DNA of 64,000 nucleotides. It comes from RPQJ01 sp046347155. GTDB lineage: Bacteria; Pseudomonadota; Gammaproteobacteria; Steroidobacterales; Steroidobacteraceae. A program made the translations under genes and the position numbers. The stretch is from assembly GCA_046347155.1 (NCBI GenBank), contig JAXMGT010000001.1, forward strand, positions 620,001 through 684,000, read 5' to 3'. Under the pieces are notes generated by a model, which searched no databases, was not told the origin of the DNA, and worked only from the letters and a program-made list of their open reading frames with translations. Positions 25,480-36,229 of the stretch are shown here, one piece after another (position 1 is the first letter of the stretch; each line of letters opens with the position of its first letter).

Positions 25480-26831
25480 GTACCGGGACGCCCAACCTCG
25501 CGCCGCTCGAGCCGGGCTCCCGGGCCCTGGTGCTCGGCCTCGGCCGCACCGGCGTGTCCACGGCGCGCTACCTGCAGCGCCGCGGGCTCGGCGTGCGCGT
25601 CGCCGACACGCGCGCCGAGCCGCCGGGCGCCGGCGCGCTGTGCGAGCAGGTGCCCGCCGCCGAACTGCACACGGGTCCATTCGTGCCGTCGCTGCTCGAC
25701 GGCGTCGCCCAGGTCGTCGTCTCGCCGGGCCTGTCGCTGCGCGAGCCGGTCGTCGCCGAGGCGGTCGCGCGCGGGCTGCCGGTCGTCGGCGACGTCGAGC
25801 TCTTCGCCCGCGAGGCGCCGGCGCCGGTCGCCGCGATCACCGGCACGAATGGCAAGAGCACCGTGACGACGCTGCTCGCCGCACTCGCGTCGGCCGCCGG
25901 CATGCCCGCGGTCGCCGGCGGCAACCTCGGCGAGCCCGCGCTCGACCTGCTCGCGCGGCCGGTACCGGCGCTCTACGTGCTCGAGCTCTCGAGCTTCCAG
26001 CTCGAGACGACCTGGTCCCTCGAGACGGCAACCGCGACGGTGCTGAACGTCAGCCCGGACCACATGGACCGCTACGACTCGCTCGACGACTACGCGGCCG
26101 CGAAGGCCCGGATCTTCGAGCGCTGCGCAGTGGCCGTCGTGAATGCAGACGACCCGCGCGTCCGCGCGATGACGCGCGCCGGCCAGTCCGTCATCACGTT
26201 CGGACTCGAGTCGCCCGGCGCGGACTACCGCGTGCGCAGCGGCGACGAACCGCTGCTCGAGTGCCGCGGCGAGCCGTTGCTGCCCGTCGCGGCGCTGCGC
26301 ATCCAGGGGCTGCACAACGCCGCGAATGCGCTCGCCGCGCTCGCGATGTGCGAGGCCCTCGGCCTGCCGCGTGCGCCGGCGCTCGAGGCGCTGCAGTCGT
26401 TCGGCGGGCTCCCGCACCGCTCGCAGTGGGTGGGCGAGCGCGACGGGGTGCGATACGTGAACGACTCGAAGGGCACGAACGTCGGCGCGACCGTGGCCGC
26501 GGTCGCCGGCACGGCGGGCCCGGTCGTGCTGATCGCCGGCGGCGACGGCAAGGGACAGGACTTCGGCGAGCTCGCCGTGGCCTTCCGCGGCCGCGTGCGC
26601 CACGCGGTGCTGATCGGCCGGGACGGACCGCGGCTCGCAGCCGCGCTCGCCGGCACCTGCACGACCGAGGCCGCGGCCGACATGCGCGCCGCCGTCCGTG
26701 CGGCGAGCGCCGCGGCGCTCCCGGGCGACACGGTGCTGCTGTCGCCGGCCTGCGCCAGCCTCGACATGTACCGCGATTACGCCCAGCGCGGCGACGAGTT
26801 CGTCGCCGCCGTCAGGAGCCTCGACGCATGA
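25476..26831 (+). CDS. murD: UDP-MurNAc-L-alanine--D-glutamate ligase MurD
   Basis: MurD adds D-glutamate to UDP-MurNAc-L-Ala. It has 451 aa. Seen: the N-terminal Rossmann-like domain (LVLGLGRTGVSTARYL), the ATP loop ITGTNGKSTVTTLL, the ELSSFQLETT segment, NVSPDHMDRY, NDSKGTNVGAT, and the C-terminal LSPACASLDMYRDYAQRGDEF. The GTG at 25476 overlaps the mraY stop (GTGA). All Mur ligase motifs are intact. Confidence 0.96.
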   Translation: MSTGTPNLAPLEPGSRALVLGLGRTGVSTARYLQRRGLGVRVADTRAEPPGAGALCEQVPAAELHTGPFVPSLLDGVAQVVVSPGLSLREPVVAEAVARGLPVVGDVELFAREAPAPVAAITGTNGKSTVTTLLAALASAAGMPAVAGGNLGEPALDLLARPVPALYVLELSSFQLETTWSLETATATVLNVSPDHMDRYDSLDDYAAAKARIFERCAVAVVNADDPRVRAMTRAGQSVITFGLESPGADYRVRSGDEPLLECRGEPLLPVAALRIQGLHNAANALAALAMCEALGLPRAPALEALQSFGGLPHRSQWVGERDGVRYVNDSKGTNVGATVAAVAGTAGPVVLIAGGDGKGQDFGELAVAFRGRVRHAVLIGRDGPRLAAALAGTCTTEAAADMRAAVRAASAAALPGDTVLLSPACASLDMYRDYAQRGDEFVAAVRSLDA

Positions 26832-28012
26832 CCGCCGCCGCGATCTCGTACGCCCGCTCGACCGGCCAGCCGCGCCGCTACGCCTTCGACGGCTGGGTGA
26901 TCGGCACCGTCGCGGCGCTGCTGCTGGTCGGGCTGATCATGGTCGCGTCCGCGTCGATCGGCGTGTCCGACCATGAGTCCGGCAACCCGTTCACCTACTT
27001 CGAGCGGCAGCTGATGTTCGTGCTGCTCGGCCTGGTCGCGGCGGCCGTCGCGATGCTCGTGCCGACCGACGTCTGGGAGCGGCACTCGATCGTGCTGCTC
27101 GTCATCGCGTTCGTGCTCCTGCTGCTCGTGCTCGTGCCGGGGATCGGCCACGTCGTGAACGGCAGCCGGCGCTGGATCCGTTTCGGCTTCATGAATTTCC
27201 AGGTGTCGGAGATCGCGCGCGTGATGCTGCTCACGTACGTCGCGAGCTATGCGGTGCGCCGTTCCGACGAACTCTGCGGGAGCTTCAAGGGCTTCCTGAA
27301 GCCGGTCGGGGTGCTCGCGGCGGCCGCGGTGCTGCTGCTGGCCGAGCCGGATTTCGGCGCGACGACCGTGCTGATGTCCACCGGGCTCGCGGTGCTGTTC
27401 CTCGCCGGCGTGCGCATCCACCACCTGCTCGTGCCGGCCGTGGCCGGCGTGGCCGGCATGGCGGTGCTCGCCGTCACGTCGCCGTACCGGCTCCGCCGGC
27501 TGACCGGATTCCTGAACCCCTGGAGCGACCCGTTCGACAGCGGCTTCCAGCTCGTGCAGTCGCTGATCGCGATCGGGCGGGGCGAGTGGGCCGGGGTCGG
27601 CCTCGGCGCGAGCGTGCAGAAGCTCTTCTACCTCCCCGAGGCGCACACGGACTTCGTGTTTGCGGTGCTGGCCGAGGAATTCGGCTTCGTCGGCGTCGTC
27701 GTGGTCGTCGGGCTCTTCACGCTGCTCGTCGCGCGCGCACTCGTGATCGCGCGCCGTGCCGCCGAGGCGGGGCTGCCATTCCAGTCCTACCTCGCGGCCT
27801 CGATCGGCATCTGGCTCGGCCTGCAGGCCTTCGTGAACGTCGGCGTCAACATGGGCATGCTGCCGACCAAGGGGCTCACGCTGCCGCTGCTCTCCTATGG
27901 CGGCAGCAGCATGCTGGTCACGCTCGGCGTGATGGGACTGCTGCTGCGCATCCACCACGAGACCGCGCAGGCCGGCCGGCCCGCCGCGACCCGGGAGGCG
28001 CGCCGCCCATGA
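26828..28012 (+). CDS. ftsW: Peptidoglycan glycosyltransferase FtsW
   Basis: This SEDS-family polymerase makes septal glycan strands from lipid II together with FtsI. It has 394 aa. Seen: about ten transmembrane helices, the conserved loop PEAHTDFVFAVLAEEFGFVG containing the SEDS-signature acidic residues, and GLTLPLLSYGGSS near the C-terminus. ATGA overlaps with murD and murG. Cytoplasmic tails are short, and the Arg-rich C-terminus ends at the murG start. Confidence 0.96.
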   Translation: MTAAAISYARSTGQPRRYAFDGWVIGTVAALLLVGLIMVASASIGVSDHESGNPFTYFERQLMFVLLGLVAAAVAMLVPTDVWERHSIVLLVIAFVLLLLVLVPGIGHVVNGSRRWIRFGFMNFQVSEIARVMLLTYVASYAVRRSDELCGSFKGFLKPVGVLAAAAVLLLAEPDFGATTVLMSTGLAVLFLAGVRIHHLLVPAVAGVAGMAVLAVTSPYRLRRLTGFLNPWSDPFDSGFQLVQSLIAIGRGEWAGVGLGASVQKLFYLPEAHTDFVFAVLAEEFGFVGVVVVVGLFTLLVARALVIARRAAEAGLPFQSYLAASIGIWLGLQAFVNVGVNMGMLPTKGLTLPLLSYGGSSMLVTLGVMGLLLRIHHETAQAGRPAATREARRP

Positions 28013-29096
28013 CGCGCCCGGTCGCAATGATCATGGCGGGCGGCACCGGCGGCCACGTGTTCCCGGCGCTCGCCACCGCGCGCGTACTCGAGCGCCGCGG
28101 CTACAGCATCGTGTGGCTCGGGACGCGCCGCGGCATCGAGGCGCGCCTCGTGCCGGCGGCCGGCATCCCGGTCGAGTGGCTGAGCGTGAGCGGCCTGCGC
28201 GGCAAGGGCCTCGCGACGCTGGCCGCCGCGCCGTTCCGGCTCGCGACCGCGCTCGTCCAGGCGCTCCGGGCCGTGAGGCGCCACCGCCCGCGCGTCGTGC
28301 TCGGGGCCGGCGGATTCGTCTCGGGGCCGGGCGGCGTCGCCGCATGGCTGACCCGCACGCCGCTCGTCGTGCACGAGCAGAACGCCGTCGCCGGACTCAC
28401 GAACCGCCTGCTCGCGCGGCTCGCAACGCGGGTGCTCGAGGGCTTCTCGGGAAGTTTCGGTGCCGCGGTGCGTGCAGAGCGCGTGGGCAACCCGGTCCGG
28501 CGCGAGATCGCCGACGTCGCGCCGCCCGAACGCCGCTACCCGGGCCGCGAGGGGCCGGTCCGGCTGCTCGTGTTCGGGGGCAGCCAGGGCGCCGCGCGCC
28601 TCAATACCGTCGTGCCGGCCGCGCTCGCCGAGCTGCCCGAGTGGCTGCGACCCGAGGTGTTGCACCAGACCGGCGCGCGGGGCGTCGAGGAAACCGCGAA
28701 TGCCTACCGCTCGCGCGGCATCGTCGCAGACGTGCGCGCGTTCATCGACGACATGGCCGGCGCCTACGGCTGGGCGGACCTCGCGGTGTGCCGCTCGGGC
28801 GCGCTCACGGTGTCGGAGCTCTGCGCGGCCGGCGTGCCGGCCGTGCTGGTGCCGTTCCCGGCCGCGGTCGACGACCACCAGACCCGCAACGCGCAGTACG
28901 CCGTGCGCGCGGGTGCCGCACTCGTGATGGCGGAGTCCGCGCTCACGCCCATCACGCTCGCGGCCCGCCTGCGCGAGTTGCTCGAATCCGGCCGGCCGCG
29001 GCTCGAGTCGATGGCCCGCGCCGCCCGCGGGATCGCGATCACGGACGCGGACGAGCGGCTCGCCGACGCCTGCGTCGCCGCTGCCGGAGGTGTGCG

Positions 29097-29100
<4 letters not shown>
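28009..29100 (+). CDS. murG: Lipid II synthase MurG
   Basis: This membrane-associated GT28 glycosyltransferase adds GlcNAc from UDP-GlcNAc to lipid I. It has 363 aa. Seen: G-loop 1 MAGGTGGHVFPALA at the N-terminus, GAGGFVSGPGG, HEQNAVAGLTNRLLA, G-loop 3 FGGSQGAARLN, and the UDP-binding segment CRSGALTVSELCAAG...PFPAAVDDHQTRNA. ATGA overlap with ftsW and with murC. Confidence 0.96.
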
Positions 29101-30511
<1,411 letters not shown>

Positions 30512-30515
<4 letters not shown>

Positions 30516-31480
30516 CGCTCCCGGCGCCGAGGATCACGGACCCGCGCGAGTTCGGCCGCGTGGCCGTGCTGATGGGCGGCACGTCCTCGGAGCGCGAGGT
30601 CTCGCTCGACTCGGGCCGCAACGTGCTCGAGGCGCTGCAGCGCCGCGGCGTGGACGCGTTCGCCGTCGACGGCATCCCGGCGCTGGTCGGCGTGCTCGCC
30701 GCCCGGGTCGGACCGCGTTGCGACCGCGTCTTCAACATCCTGCACGGCCACCACGGTGGCGGCGAGGACGGGGTGCTGCAGGGCCTGCTCGACGCGCTCG
30801 GCGTGCCTTACACCGGGTCCGGCGTGCTCGGCTCGGCGCTGTCGATGGACAAGATCCGCGCGAAGCAGGTGTGGCTGTCGCTCGGCCTGCCGACGCCCGC
30901 GTACGTGCACCTCGAGCGCGGCGACGACGTGGTGGCCGCGGCCCACAAGCTCGGTCTCCCGGTCATCGTGAAGCCCGCCTGCGAAGGGTCGAGTGTGGGC
31001 GTCACGCGATGCTTCCGCGACGCGGACCTGCCCGAGGCCGTCGCGCTCGCCGCGCGCTACGAGGGGCCGCTGCTCGTCGAGCAGCTGATCGAGGGCGACG
31101 AGTACACGGTCGGCGTGCTCGGGACCGACGCGCTGCCGTCGATCCGGATCGTGCCGGCGGGCGAATACTACGACTACCACGCGAAGTACGTCGCCGCAGA
31201 CACCCAGTACGTCTGCCCGGGCGCGAGTGGTGCGACCGAGCAGGAATTCGCGAGTCTCGCGCTCGCCGCGTTCCTCGCGGTCGACTGCAGCGGCTGGGGC
31301 CGCGTCGACTTCATGCGCGACCGCTCGGGGCGTCCCTGGCTGCTCGAGGTGAACACCGCCCCGGGGATGACCAGCCACTCGCTGGTGCCGAAGGCGGCGC
31401 GGGCGCGCGGCGTCGAATTCGACGAACTGGTCTGGCGGGTGCTCGAGACCAGCCTGCCGCGCAGCCGGGGGACGCGCTGA
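30512..31480 (+). CDS. ddl: D-alanine--D-alanine ligase
   Basis: This ATP-grasp ligase makes the D-Ala-D-Ala that MurF consumes. It has 322 aa. Seen: the opening VLMGGTSSEREVSLDSG, HGHHGGGEDGVLQGLL, SMDKIRAKQVW, the ATP-binding VKPACEGSSVGV, and the metal-binding NTAPGMTSHSLVPKAA. An active-site Tyr in the omega loop (KYVAADTQYVCP) supports D-Ala rather than D-Lac or D-Ser specificity. GTGA overlap with murC; ftsQ begins right after the stop. Confidence 0.95.
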
Positions 31481-32278
31481 ATGCTCGCGTTCTGGAAACC
31501 CCGCAACCGGCGCCAGGCCCGAGGCGGCACGCCACCGCTGCTCGAGCGCATCGACTGGCGCGCGATCGGCACGACGGCGGCCGCGGTCGCCGGGTTCGCG
31601 CTGCTCGCGACGCTGCTGGTCGTGGCGCTGGACCGACCGGTCCGGAGCATCCTCGTCGTGGGCGAGTTCCAGCGCGTCTCGCCGCCCGAGATCGAGACCG
31701 TGCTGGCCGGCACCGTGCACGGCGGGCTCGCGTCGGTCGACCTCGATGCGGTCCGGGAGCGGATCGAGCGCATCGAGTGGGTGGACCGCGCGGTCGTGTC
31801 GCGCCGCTGGCCCGACACGCTGCGCGTGCGCGTCGTCGAGCAGGTGGCGGCCGCGCGCTGGAACGAGGCCGGCCTGCTGAACTCGCGCGGCGAACTCTTC
31901 ATCCGCAACGCGCGCTACGTGCCGCCCGAACTGCCTCGACTCGAGGGGCCGGATGGCCGCGAGGCGGAGGTCGCGCGTGTCTACCTCGAATCGCAGGGAC
32001 GGCTGCTCGAGTCCGGCCTGCGGCTCACGGGCGTGAGCCTCGACGAGCGGGGCGCGTGGCAGCTCGAGATCGAGGGCGCCGTGCGGGTGCGCCTCGGTCG
32101 CCAGGACGTCGACACCCGGCTCGAGCGCTTCATCACCCTCGCGGGTCCGCTGGTCGCGAAGCGGCTCGCCGAGATCAATTACGTGGACATGCGCTACACG
32201 AACGGGTTCAGCGTCGGCTGGAACGCGCGTCCGGCGCTCGCCGTCGCACCGCAGGAGGCCGCGACACCCGATGGCTAA
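31481..32278 (+). CDS. ftsQ: Cell division protein FtsQ
   Basis: FtsQ is a bitopic divisome protein linking early and late division proteins. It has 265 aa. Seen: a short cytoplasmic N-terminus rich in Arg, one transmembrane helix (about 31-50), a POTRA domain (about 54-123, IEWVDRAVVSRRWPDTLRVRVVEQ), and the FtsQ beta domain ending with RYTNGFSVGWN. The start abuts the ddl stop, and the 3' end overlaps ftsA by 8 bp. Confidence 0.94.
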   Translation: MLAFWKPRNRRQARGGTPPLLERIDWRAIGTTAAAVAGFALLATLLVVALDRPVRSILVVGEFQRVSPPEIETVLAGTVHGGLASVDLDAVRERIERIEWVDRAVVSRRWPDTLRVRVVEQVAAARWNEAGLLNSRGELFIRNARYVPPELPRLEGPDGREAEVARVYLESQGRLLESGLRLTGVSLDERGAWQLEIEGAVRVRLGRQDVDTRLERFITLAGPLVAKRLAEINYVDMRYTNGFSVGWNARPALAVAPQEAATPDG

Positions 32279-33503
32279 GAAATCCGAACGCAACCTGATC
32301 GTCGGCCTCGACATCGGCACCTCGAAGGTGGTGGCGATCGTCGGCGAGCTCGGCGAGGACGGCTCGATCGAGGTCGTGGGCCTCGGCTCGCACCCGTCGC
32401 GCGGCCTGAAGAAGGGCGTGGTCGTCAACATCGACTCGACCGTGCAGTCGATCCAGCGCGCGGTCGAGGAAGCCGAGCTGATGGCCGGCTGCCAGATCCA
32501 CTCGGTGTTCGCCGGCATCGCCGGCTCGCACGTGCGCTCGCTCAACTCGCACGGCATCGTCGCGATCCGCGACAAGGAAGTGGCGCCGGGCGACGTCGAC
32601 CGCGTGATCGACGCCGCGCGCGCGGTCGCGATCCCGGCGGACCAGAAGATCCTGCACATCCTGCCGCAGGAATTCATCATCGACTCGCAGGAGGGCATCC
32701 GCGAGCCGATCGGAATGTCCGGCGTGCGGCTCGAGGCCAAGGTCCACATCGTGACCGGCGCCGACAGCGCCGCGCAGAACATCGTCAAGTGCGTGCAGCG
32801 CTGCGGGCTCGAGGTCGAGGACATCGTGCTCGAGCAGCTGGCCTCGAGCTACGCGACGCTGGCGGACGACGAGAAGGAGCTCGGCGTCTGTCTCGTCGAC
32901 ATCGGCGGCGGCACGACGGACATCGCGGTGTTCTCGGGCGGCGCGATCCGGCACACGGCCGTGATCCCGATCGCGGGCGACCAGGTCACCAACGACATCG
33001 CGGTGAGCCTGCGCACGCCGACGCACCACGCCGAAGAGATCAAGATGCGCTACGCCTGCGCGCTGTCGCAGCTCGCCAACCCGGACGAGACGATCGAGGT
33101 GCCGAGCGTCGGCGACCGGCCGGCCCGCCGGCTCGCGCGGCAGACGCTCGCCGAGGTCGTCGAGCCGCGCTACGAGGAGCTCTTCGCGCTGGTGCAGGAG
33201 GAACTCCGCCGTTCGGGCTTCGACGAGTTGATCGCCGCGGGCGTCGTGCTCACGGGCGGGAGCGCGAAGATGGAAGGCGTCATCGAGCTCGCCGAGGAAG
33301 TCTTCCACGCCCCGGTGCGGCTCGGCCTGCCGCAGGGCGTGAGCGGACTCGTCGACGTCTGCCGAAATCCGATCCACTCGACGGGCGTGGGCCTGCTGCT
33401 CTTCGGGCGGCAGAACTACGTGCGTCGCGGTCACACGAAGCTCGGCCCGGGCGGGCGCGGGATCTTCAAGCGGATGGAAGACTGGTTCAAGGGCAATTTC
33501 TAG
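32271..33503 (+). CDS. ftsA: Cell division protein FtsA
   Basis: This actin-like ATPase tethers FtsZ to the membrane. It has 410 aa. Seen: the phosphate-1 motif GLDIGTSKVVAIVGE, the 1C domain, phosphate-2 VDIGGGTTDIAVF, the adenosine motif VLTGGSAKMEGV, and a C-terminal amphipathic membrane-targeting helix (GIFKRMEDWFKGNF). A GGAGG Shine-Dalgarno sits inside ftsQ 14-18 bp upstream of the ATG. ftsZ follows after 73 bp. Confidence 0.96.
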   Translation: MAKKSERNLIVGLDIGTSKVVAIVGELGEDGSIEVVGLGSHPSRGLKKGVVVNIDSTVQSIQRAVEEAELMAGCQIHSVFAGIAGSHVRSLNSHGIVAIRDKEVAPGDVDRVIDAARAVAIPADQKILHILPQEFIIDSQEGIREPIGMSGVRLEAKVHIVTGADSAAQNIVKCVQRCGLEVEDIVLEQLASSYATLADDEKELGVCLVDIGGGTTDIAVFSGGAIRHTAVIPIAGDQVTNDIAVSLRTPTHHAEEIKMRYACALSQLANPDETIEVPSVGDRPARRLARQTLAEVVEPRYEELFALVQEELRRSGFDELIAAGVVLTGGSAKMEGVIELAEEVFHAPVRLGLPQGVSGLVDVCRNPIHSTGVGLLLFGRQNYVRRGHTKLGPGGRGIFKRMEDWFKGNF

Positions 33504-33576
33504 GAAGCGGTCGGGAGTGCCCCGCAGGGGCATCGGTCACGGGACTTGGTCATCAATCACTCTGGAGCAGCAACAA

Positions 33577-34758
33577 ATGTTCGTACTTGCAGACACTGAG
33601 AATCAGGGGGCCGTCATCAAGGTCGTCGGCGTGGGCGGCGGCGGCGGCAACGCGGTCACCCACATGGTCGGCTCGGGCATCGAGGGCGTCGACTTCGTCT
33701 GCATCAACACCGACGCGCAGGCGCTCAAGCACTCGAAGGTGAAGTCGAGCCTGCAGATCGGCCAGAACATCACGAAGGGACTCGGGGCCGGCGCGGACCC
33801 GGAGGTGGGCCGGCAGGCCGCCATGGAGGACCGTGACCGGATCGTCGAGCTCGTCGAGGGCTCCGACATGATCTTCATCACGGCGGGCATGGGCGGCGGC
33901 ACCGGCACCGGCGCCGCGCCGGTCGTCGCGCAGGTGGCGAAGGAACTCGGCATCCTCACCGTCGCCGTCGTCACCAAGCCCTTCGAGATGGAAGGCACGA
34001 AGCGTCATGCGCTCGCCGATCAGGGCATCGGCGAGCTCGGCAAGTACGTCGACTCGCTGATCACGATCCCGAACCAGAAGCTGCTCACGGTGCTCGGCGG
34101 CGACACGACGCTGCTCGACGCGTTCAAGGCCGCGAACCAGGTGCTCCAGGGTGCGGTGCAGGGCATCGCCGAGCTGATCACGCGCTCCGGCATGATCAAC
34201 GTCGACTTCGCCGACGTGCGCACCGTGATGGCCGAGACCGGCATGGCGATGATGGGTTCCGGCGTCGCGAGGGGCGAGAACCGTGCCCGTGCCGCGGCCG
34301 AGGCCGCGATCTCGAGCCCGCTGCTCGAGGACGTGAACCTGTCGGGCGCGCACGGCCTGCTGATCAACGTCACGGCCGGCATGGACCTGCGCACCAGCGA
34401 GTTCCACGTCGTCGGCGACACGATCAAGCAGTTCGCCTCCGAGGACGCGACCGTGGTGGTCGGTTACGTCGTGGATCCGGAGATGAGCGACGAGATCCGC
34501 GTCACCGTGGTGGCGACCGGCATCGGCCGCCCGGCCGCGATGCGTGGCCTGCCGCCGGGCACGCAGCCGAAGGTCGAGGTCGTGGCCGGTGGCCGCACCC
34601 CGCGCCGGCCGGCCGCTGCGCACGGGAGCTACGAGGACTACGACGCCCCGGCGACGCTGCGCCGCCGGCAGCGCGCGGTCGGCGAGGACTTCCGGTCGGA
34701 CGCGTCCGGGGAGTCGTTCCTCGACATCCCGGCGTTCCTGCGTCGGCAGGCGGACTGA
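33577..34758 (+). CDS. ftsZ: Cell division protein FtsZ
   Basis: FtsZ is a tubulin-like GTPase that polymerises into the Z ring. It has 393 aa. Seen: GVGGGGGNAVTHM near the start, the tubulin signature GGGTGTGAAPVVA, NVDFADVRTVM, a variable linker (about 320-375), and the conserved C-terminal peptide DIPAFLRRQ that binds FtsA, ZipA and ZapD. ATG 33577 (MFVLAD) is chosen as the family start, with GGAG 10 bp upstream; the frame is open back to 33517. Confidence 0.97.
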   Translation: MFVLADTENQGAVIKVVGVGGGGGNAVTHMVGSGIEGVDFVCINTDAQALKHSKVKSSLQIGQNITKGLGAGADPEVGRQAAMEDRDRIVELVEGSDMIFITAGMGGGTGTGAAPVVAQVAKELGILTVAVVTKPFEMEGTKRHALADQGIGELGKYVDSLITIPNQKLLTVLGGDTTLLDAFKAANQVLQGAVQGIAELITRSGMINVDFADVRTVMAETGMAMMGSGVARGENRARAAAEAAISSPLLEDVNLSGAHGLLINVTAGMDLRTSEFHVVGDTIKQFASEDATVVVGYVVDPEMSDEIRVTVVATGIGRPAAMRGLPPGTQPKVEVVAGGRTPRRPAAAHGSYEDYDAPATLRRRQRAVGEDFRSDASGESFLDIPAFLRRQAD

Positions 34759-34768
34759 AGGGACGGTC

Positions 34769-34790
34769 GGGGCGGCCTCCGGGCCGCCCC
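34769..34790 (+). terminator. Hairpin downstream of ftsZ
   Basis: GGGGCGGCC and GGCCGCCCC form a 9-bp stem with a 4-nt loop, 11 bp after the ftsZ stop. No T tract follows immediately, so read-through into lpxC is possible. It separates ftsZ from a candidate lpxC promoter. Confidence 0.45.
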
Positions 34791-34815
34791 GCCGTAGTCC
34801 TTCAGGATCAATGGG

Positions 34816-34845
34816 TTAGAGTGGCGGAGCCGGCTGTGGTATCCT
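34816..34845 (+). promoter_or_regulatory. Candidate lpxC promoter
   Basis: TTAGAG (34816-34821) and TATCCT (34840-34845) are spaced by 18 bp and lie about 50 bp upstream of lpxC. Each hexamer is a moderate match to sigma-70 consensus. Independent lpxC transcription downstream of ftsZ is known in relatives. Confidence 0.4.
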
Positions 34846-34896
34846 TGCGCGCTGAATTTTCAGTGGGCCCGCCCCAAACGTGGCCGTGACCCCGGA

Positions 34897-35814
34897 ATGC
34901 TGAAGCAAAGAACTCTCAAGAACGCGATCCGTGCCACCGGCGTCGGCCTGCACACGGGCAAGAAGGTGCTGATGGTGCTGCGGCCCGCCCCGGCCAACCA
35001 CGGCATCTGGTTCCGCCGGACCGATCTCGACGAGCCGGTCGACATCCCGGCCCGCGCCGAGAACGTCGGCGAGACGACGCTCGGCACGACGATCATGAAG
35101 GACGGCGCGAAGGTCTCGACGATCGAGCACCTGCTCTCCGCGCTCGCCGGCCTCGGGATCGACAACGCGATCATCGAACTGTCCGCCGACGAAGTGCCGA
35201 TCATGGACGGCAGCGCCGGCCCGTTCGTGTTCCTGCTGCAGTCGGCGGGCATCGCCGAGCAGAACGCGCCGAAGAAGTTCGTGCGCATCAAGAAGAGCGT
35301 GAAGGTCGAGGAAGGCGGCAAGTGGGCGCGCTTCGACCCGCACGACGGTTTCAAGGTGAACTTCGAAATCGAGTTCGACCACCCGGTCTTCAAGCGCCGG
35401 TCCCAGGTCGCGGCGATGGAGTTCTCCACGACGACGTTCCTGCGCGAGGTGAGCCGGGCCCGCACGTTCGGTTTCATGCGCGACCTCGAGTACATGCGCT
35501 CGCGGAACCTGGCGCTCGGCGGCAACCTCGACAACGCGATCGTGCTCGACGACTACCGGATCCTGAACGAGGACGGTCTGCGCTACGAGGACGAGTTCGT
35601 GAAGCACAAGATCCTCGACGCGATCGGGGACCTCTACCTGCTCGGCCACAGCCTGATCGGCGAGTTCAGCGGCTACAAATCGGGCCACGGACTCAACAAC
35701 CGTCTGCTGCGCACGCTCGTGGCGGATCCGGCCGCGTGGGAAGAAGTGACGTTCGAGACGCTGCAGGACGCGCCGATTTCCTACGTCGCGGCCGCCGCGG
35801 CCTCGGCGTCCTGA
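34897..35814 (+). CDS. lpxC: UDP-3-O-acyl-N-acetylglucosamine deacetylase LpxC
   Basis: LpxC is a zinc deacetylase carrying out the committed step of lipid A synthesis in the cytosol. It has 305 aa, the standard length. Seen: the opening QRTLKNAIRATGVGLHTGKKV, the zinc-site histidine in STIEHLLSALAGLGIDN, the insert DGSAGPFVFLL, and the HKILDAIGDLYLLGH motif with a second zinc His and the catalytic region, then GHGLNNRLLR. It converges with dciA; the two stop codons are directly adjacent. Confidence 0.97.
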   Translation: MLKQRTLKNAIRATGVGLHTGKKVLMVLRPAPANHGIWFRRTDLDEPVDIPARAENVGETTLGTTIMKDGAKVSTIEHLLSALAGLGIDNAIIELSADEVPIMDGSAGPFVFLLQSAGIAEQNAPKKFVRIKKSVKVEEGGKWARFDPHDGFKVNFEIEFDHPVFKRRSQVAAMEFSTTTFLREVSRARTFGFMRDLEYMRSRNLALGGNLDNAIVLDDYRILNEDGLRYEDEFVKHKILDAIGDLYLLGHSLIGEFSGYKSGHGLNNRLLRTLVADPAAWEEVTFETLQDAPISYVAAAAASAS

Positions 35815-36114
35815 TCAGCCAGCCGTCCGGCCGACCCGCACCCTGACCTTGCCCTCGACCGGCTGCCCGGCCGCGGCGAGCCGCGTCCTGAGCCCGGGCC
35901 CGGCATAGCGCACCCGGGCGGCCCAGGCGGCCGAATCCACCGTCACGACGAGGTCTTCGCCCCGGCGCGAGGCCGTCGTCACGTGCTCGCCCAGCGGCGG
36001 CGGCAGTTCGCGGCGCACGAGGCCCGCCAGCGCGTCCACGGCCGACGCGCGCTTGGCCAGTTGCTCGAGCGCCCCGCCGGGACCGCCGAACAGCGGCTTC
36101 AGTGGATCGGACAT
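35815..36114 (-). CDS. dciA: DUF721 family protein DciA
   Basis: DciA is the ancestral bacterial loader of the replicative helicase DnaB. It has 99 aa. Seen: a DUF721 domain with the pattern LVVTVDSAAWAARVRYAGPGLRTRL, preceded by a short region opening with SDPLKPLFGGP. Position between lpxC (convergent) and an M23 peptidase upstream of secA is the usual one outside enterobacteria. The ATG at 36114 opens onto an AT-rich 115-bp gap that must hold the promoters of both dciA and the divergent M23 gene. Confidence 0.85.
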   Translation of the reverse strand: MSDPLKPLFGGPGGALEQLAKRASAVDALAGLVRRELPPPLGEHVTTASRRGEDLVVTVDSAAWAARVRYAGPGLRTRLAAAGQPVEGKVRVRVGRTAG

Positions 36115-36229
36115 AATTAATGAACTCTTAACAAAAGAGAGACAATCCTTGCCACGGTGGGGCGGCTGCCTCATAGTCTGCCGCCTTCCGGCTGATCGGG
36201 TCCACCACCCGGACCACCCGCGCGCTGCC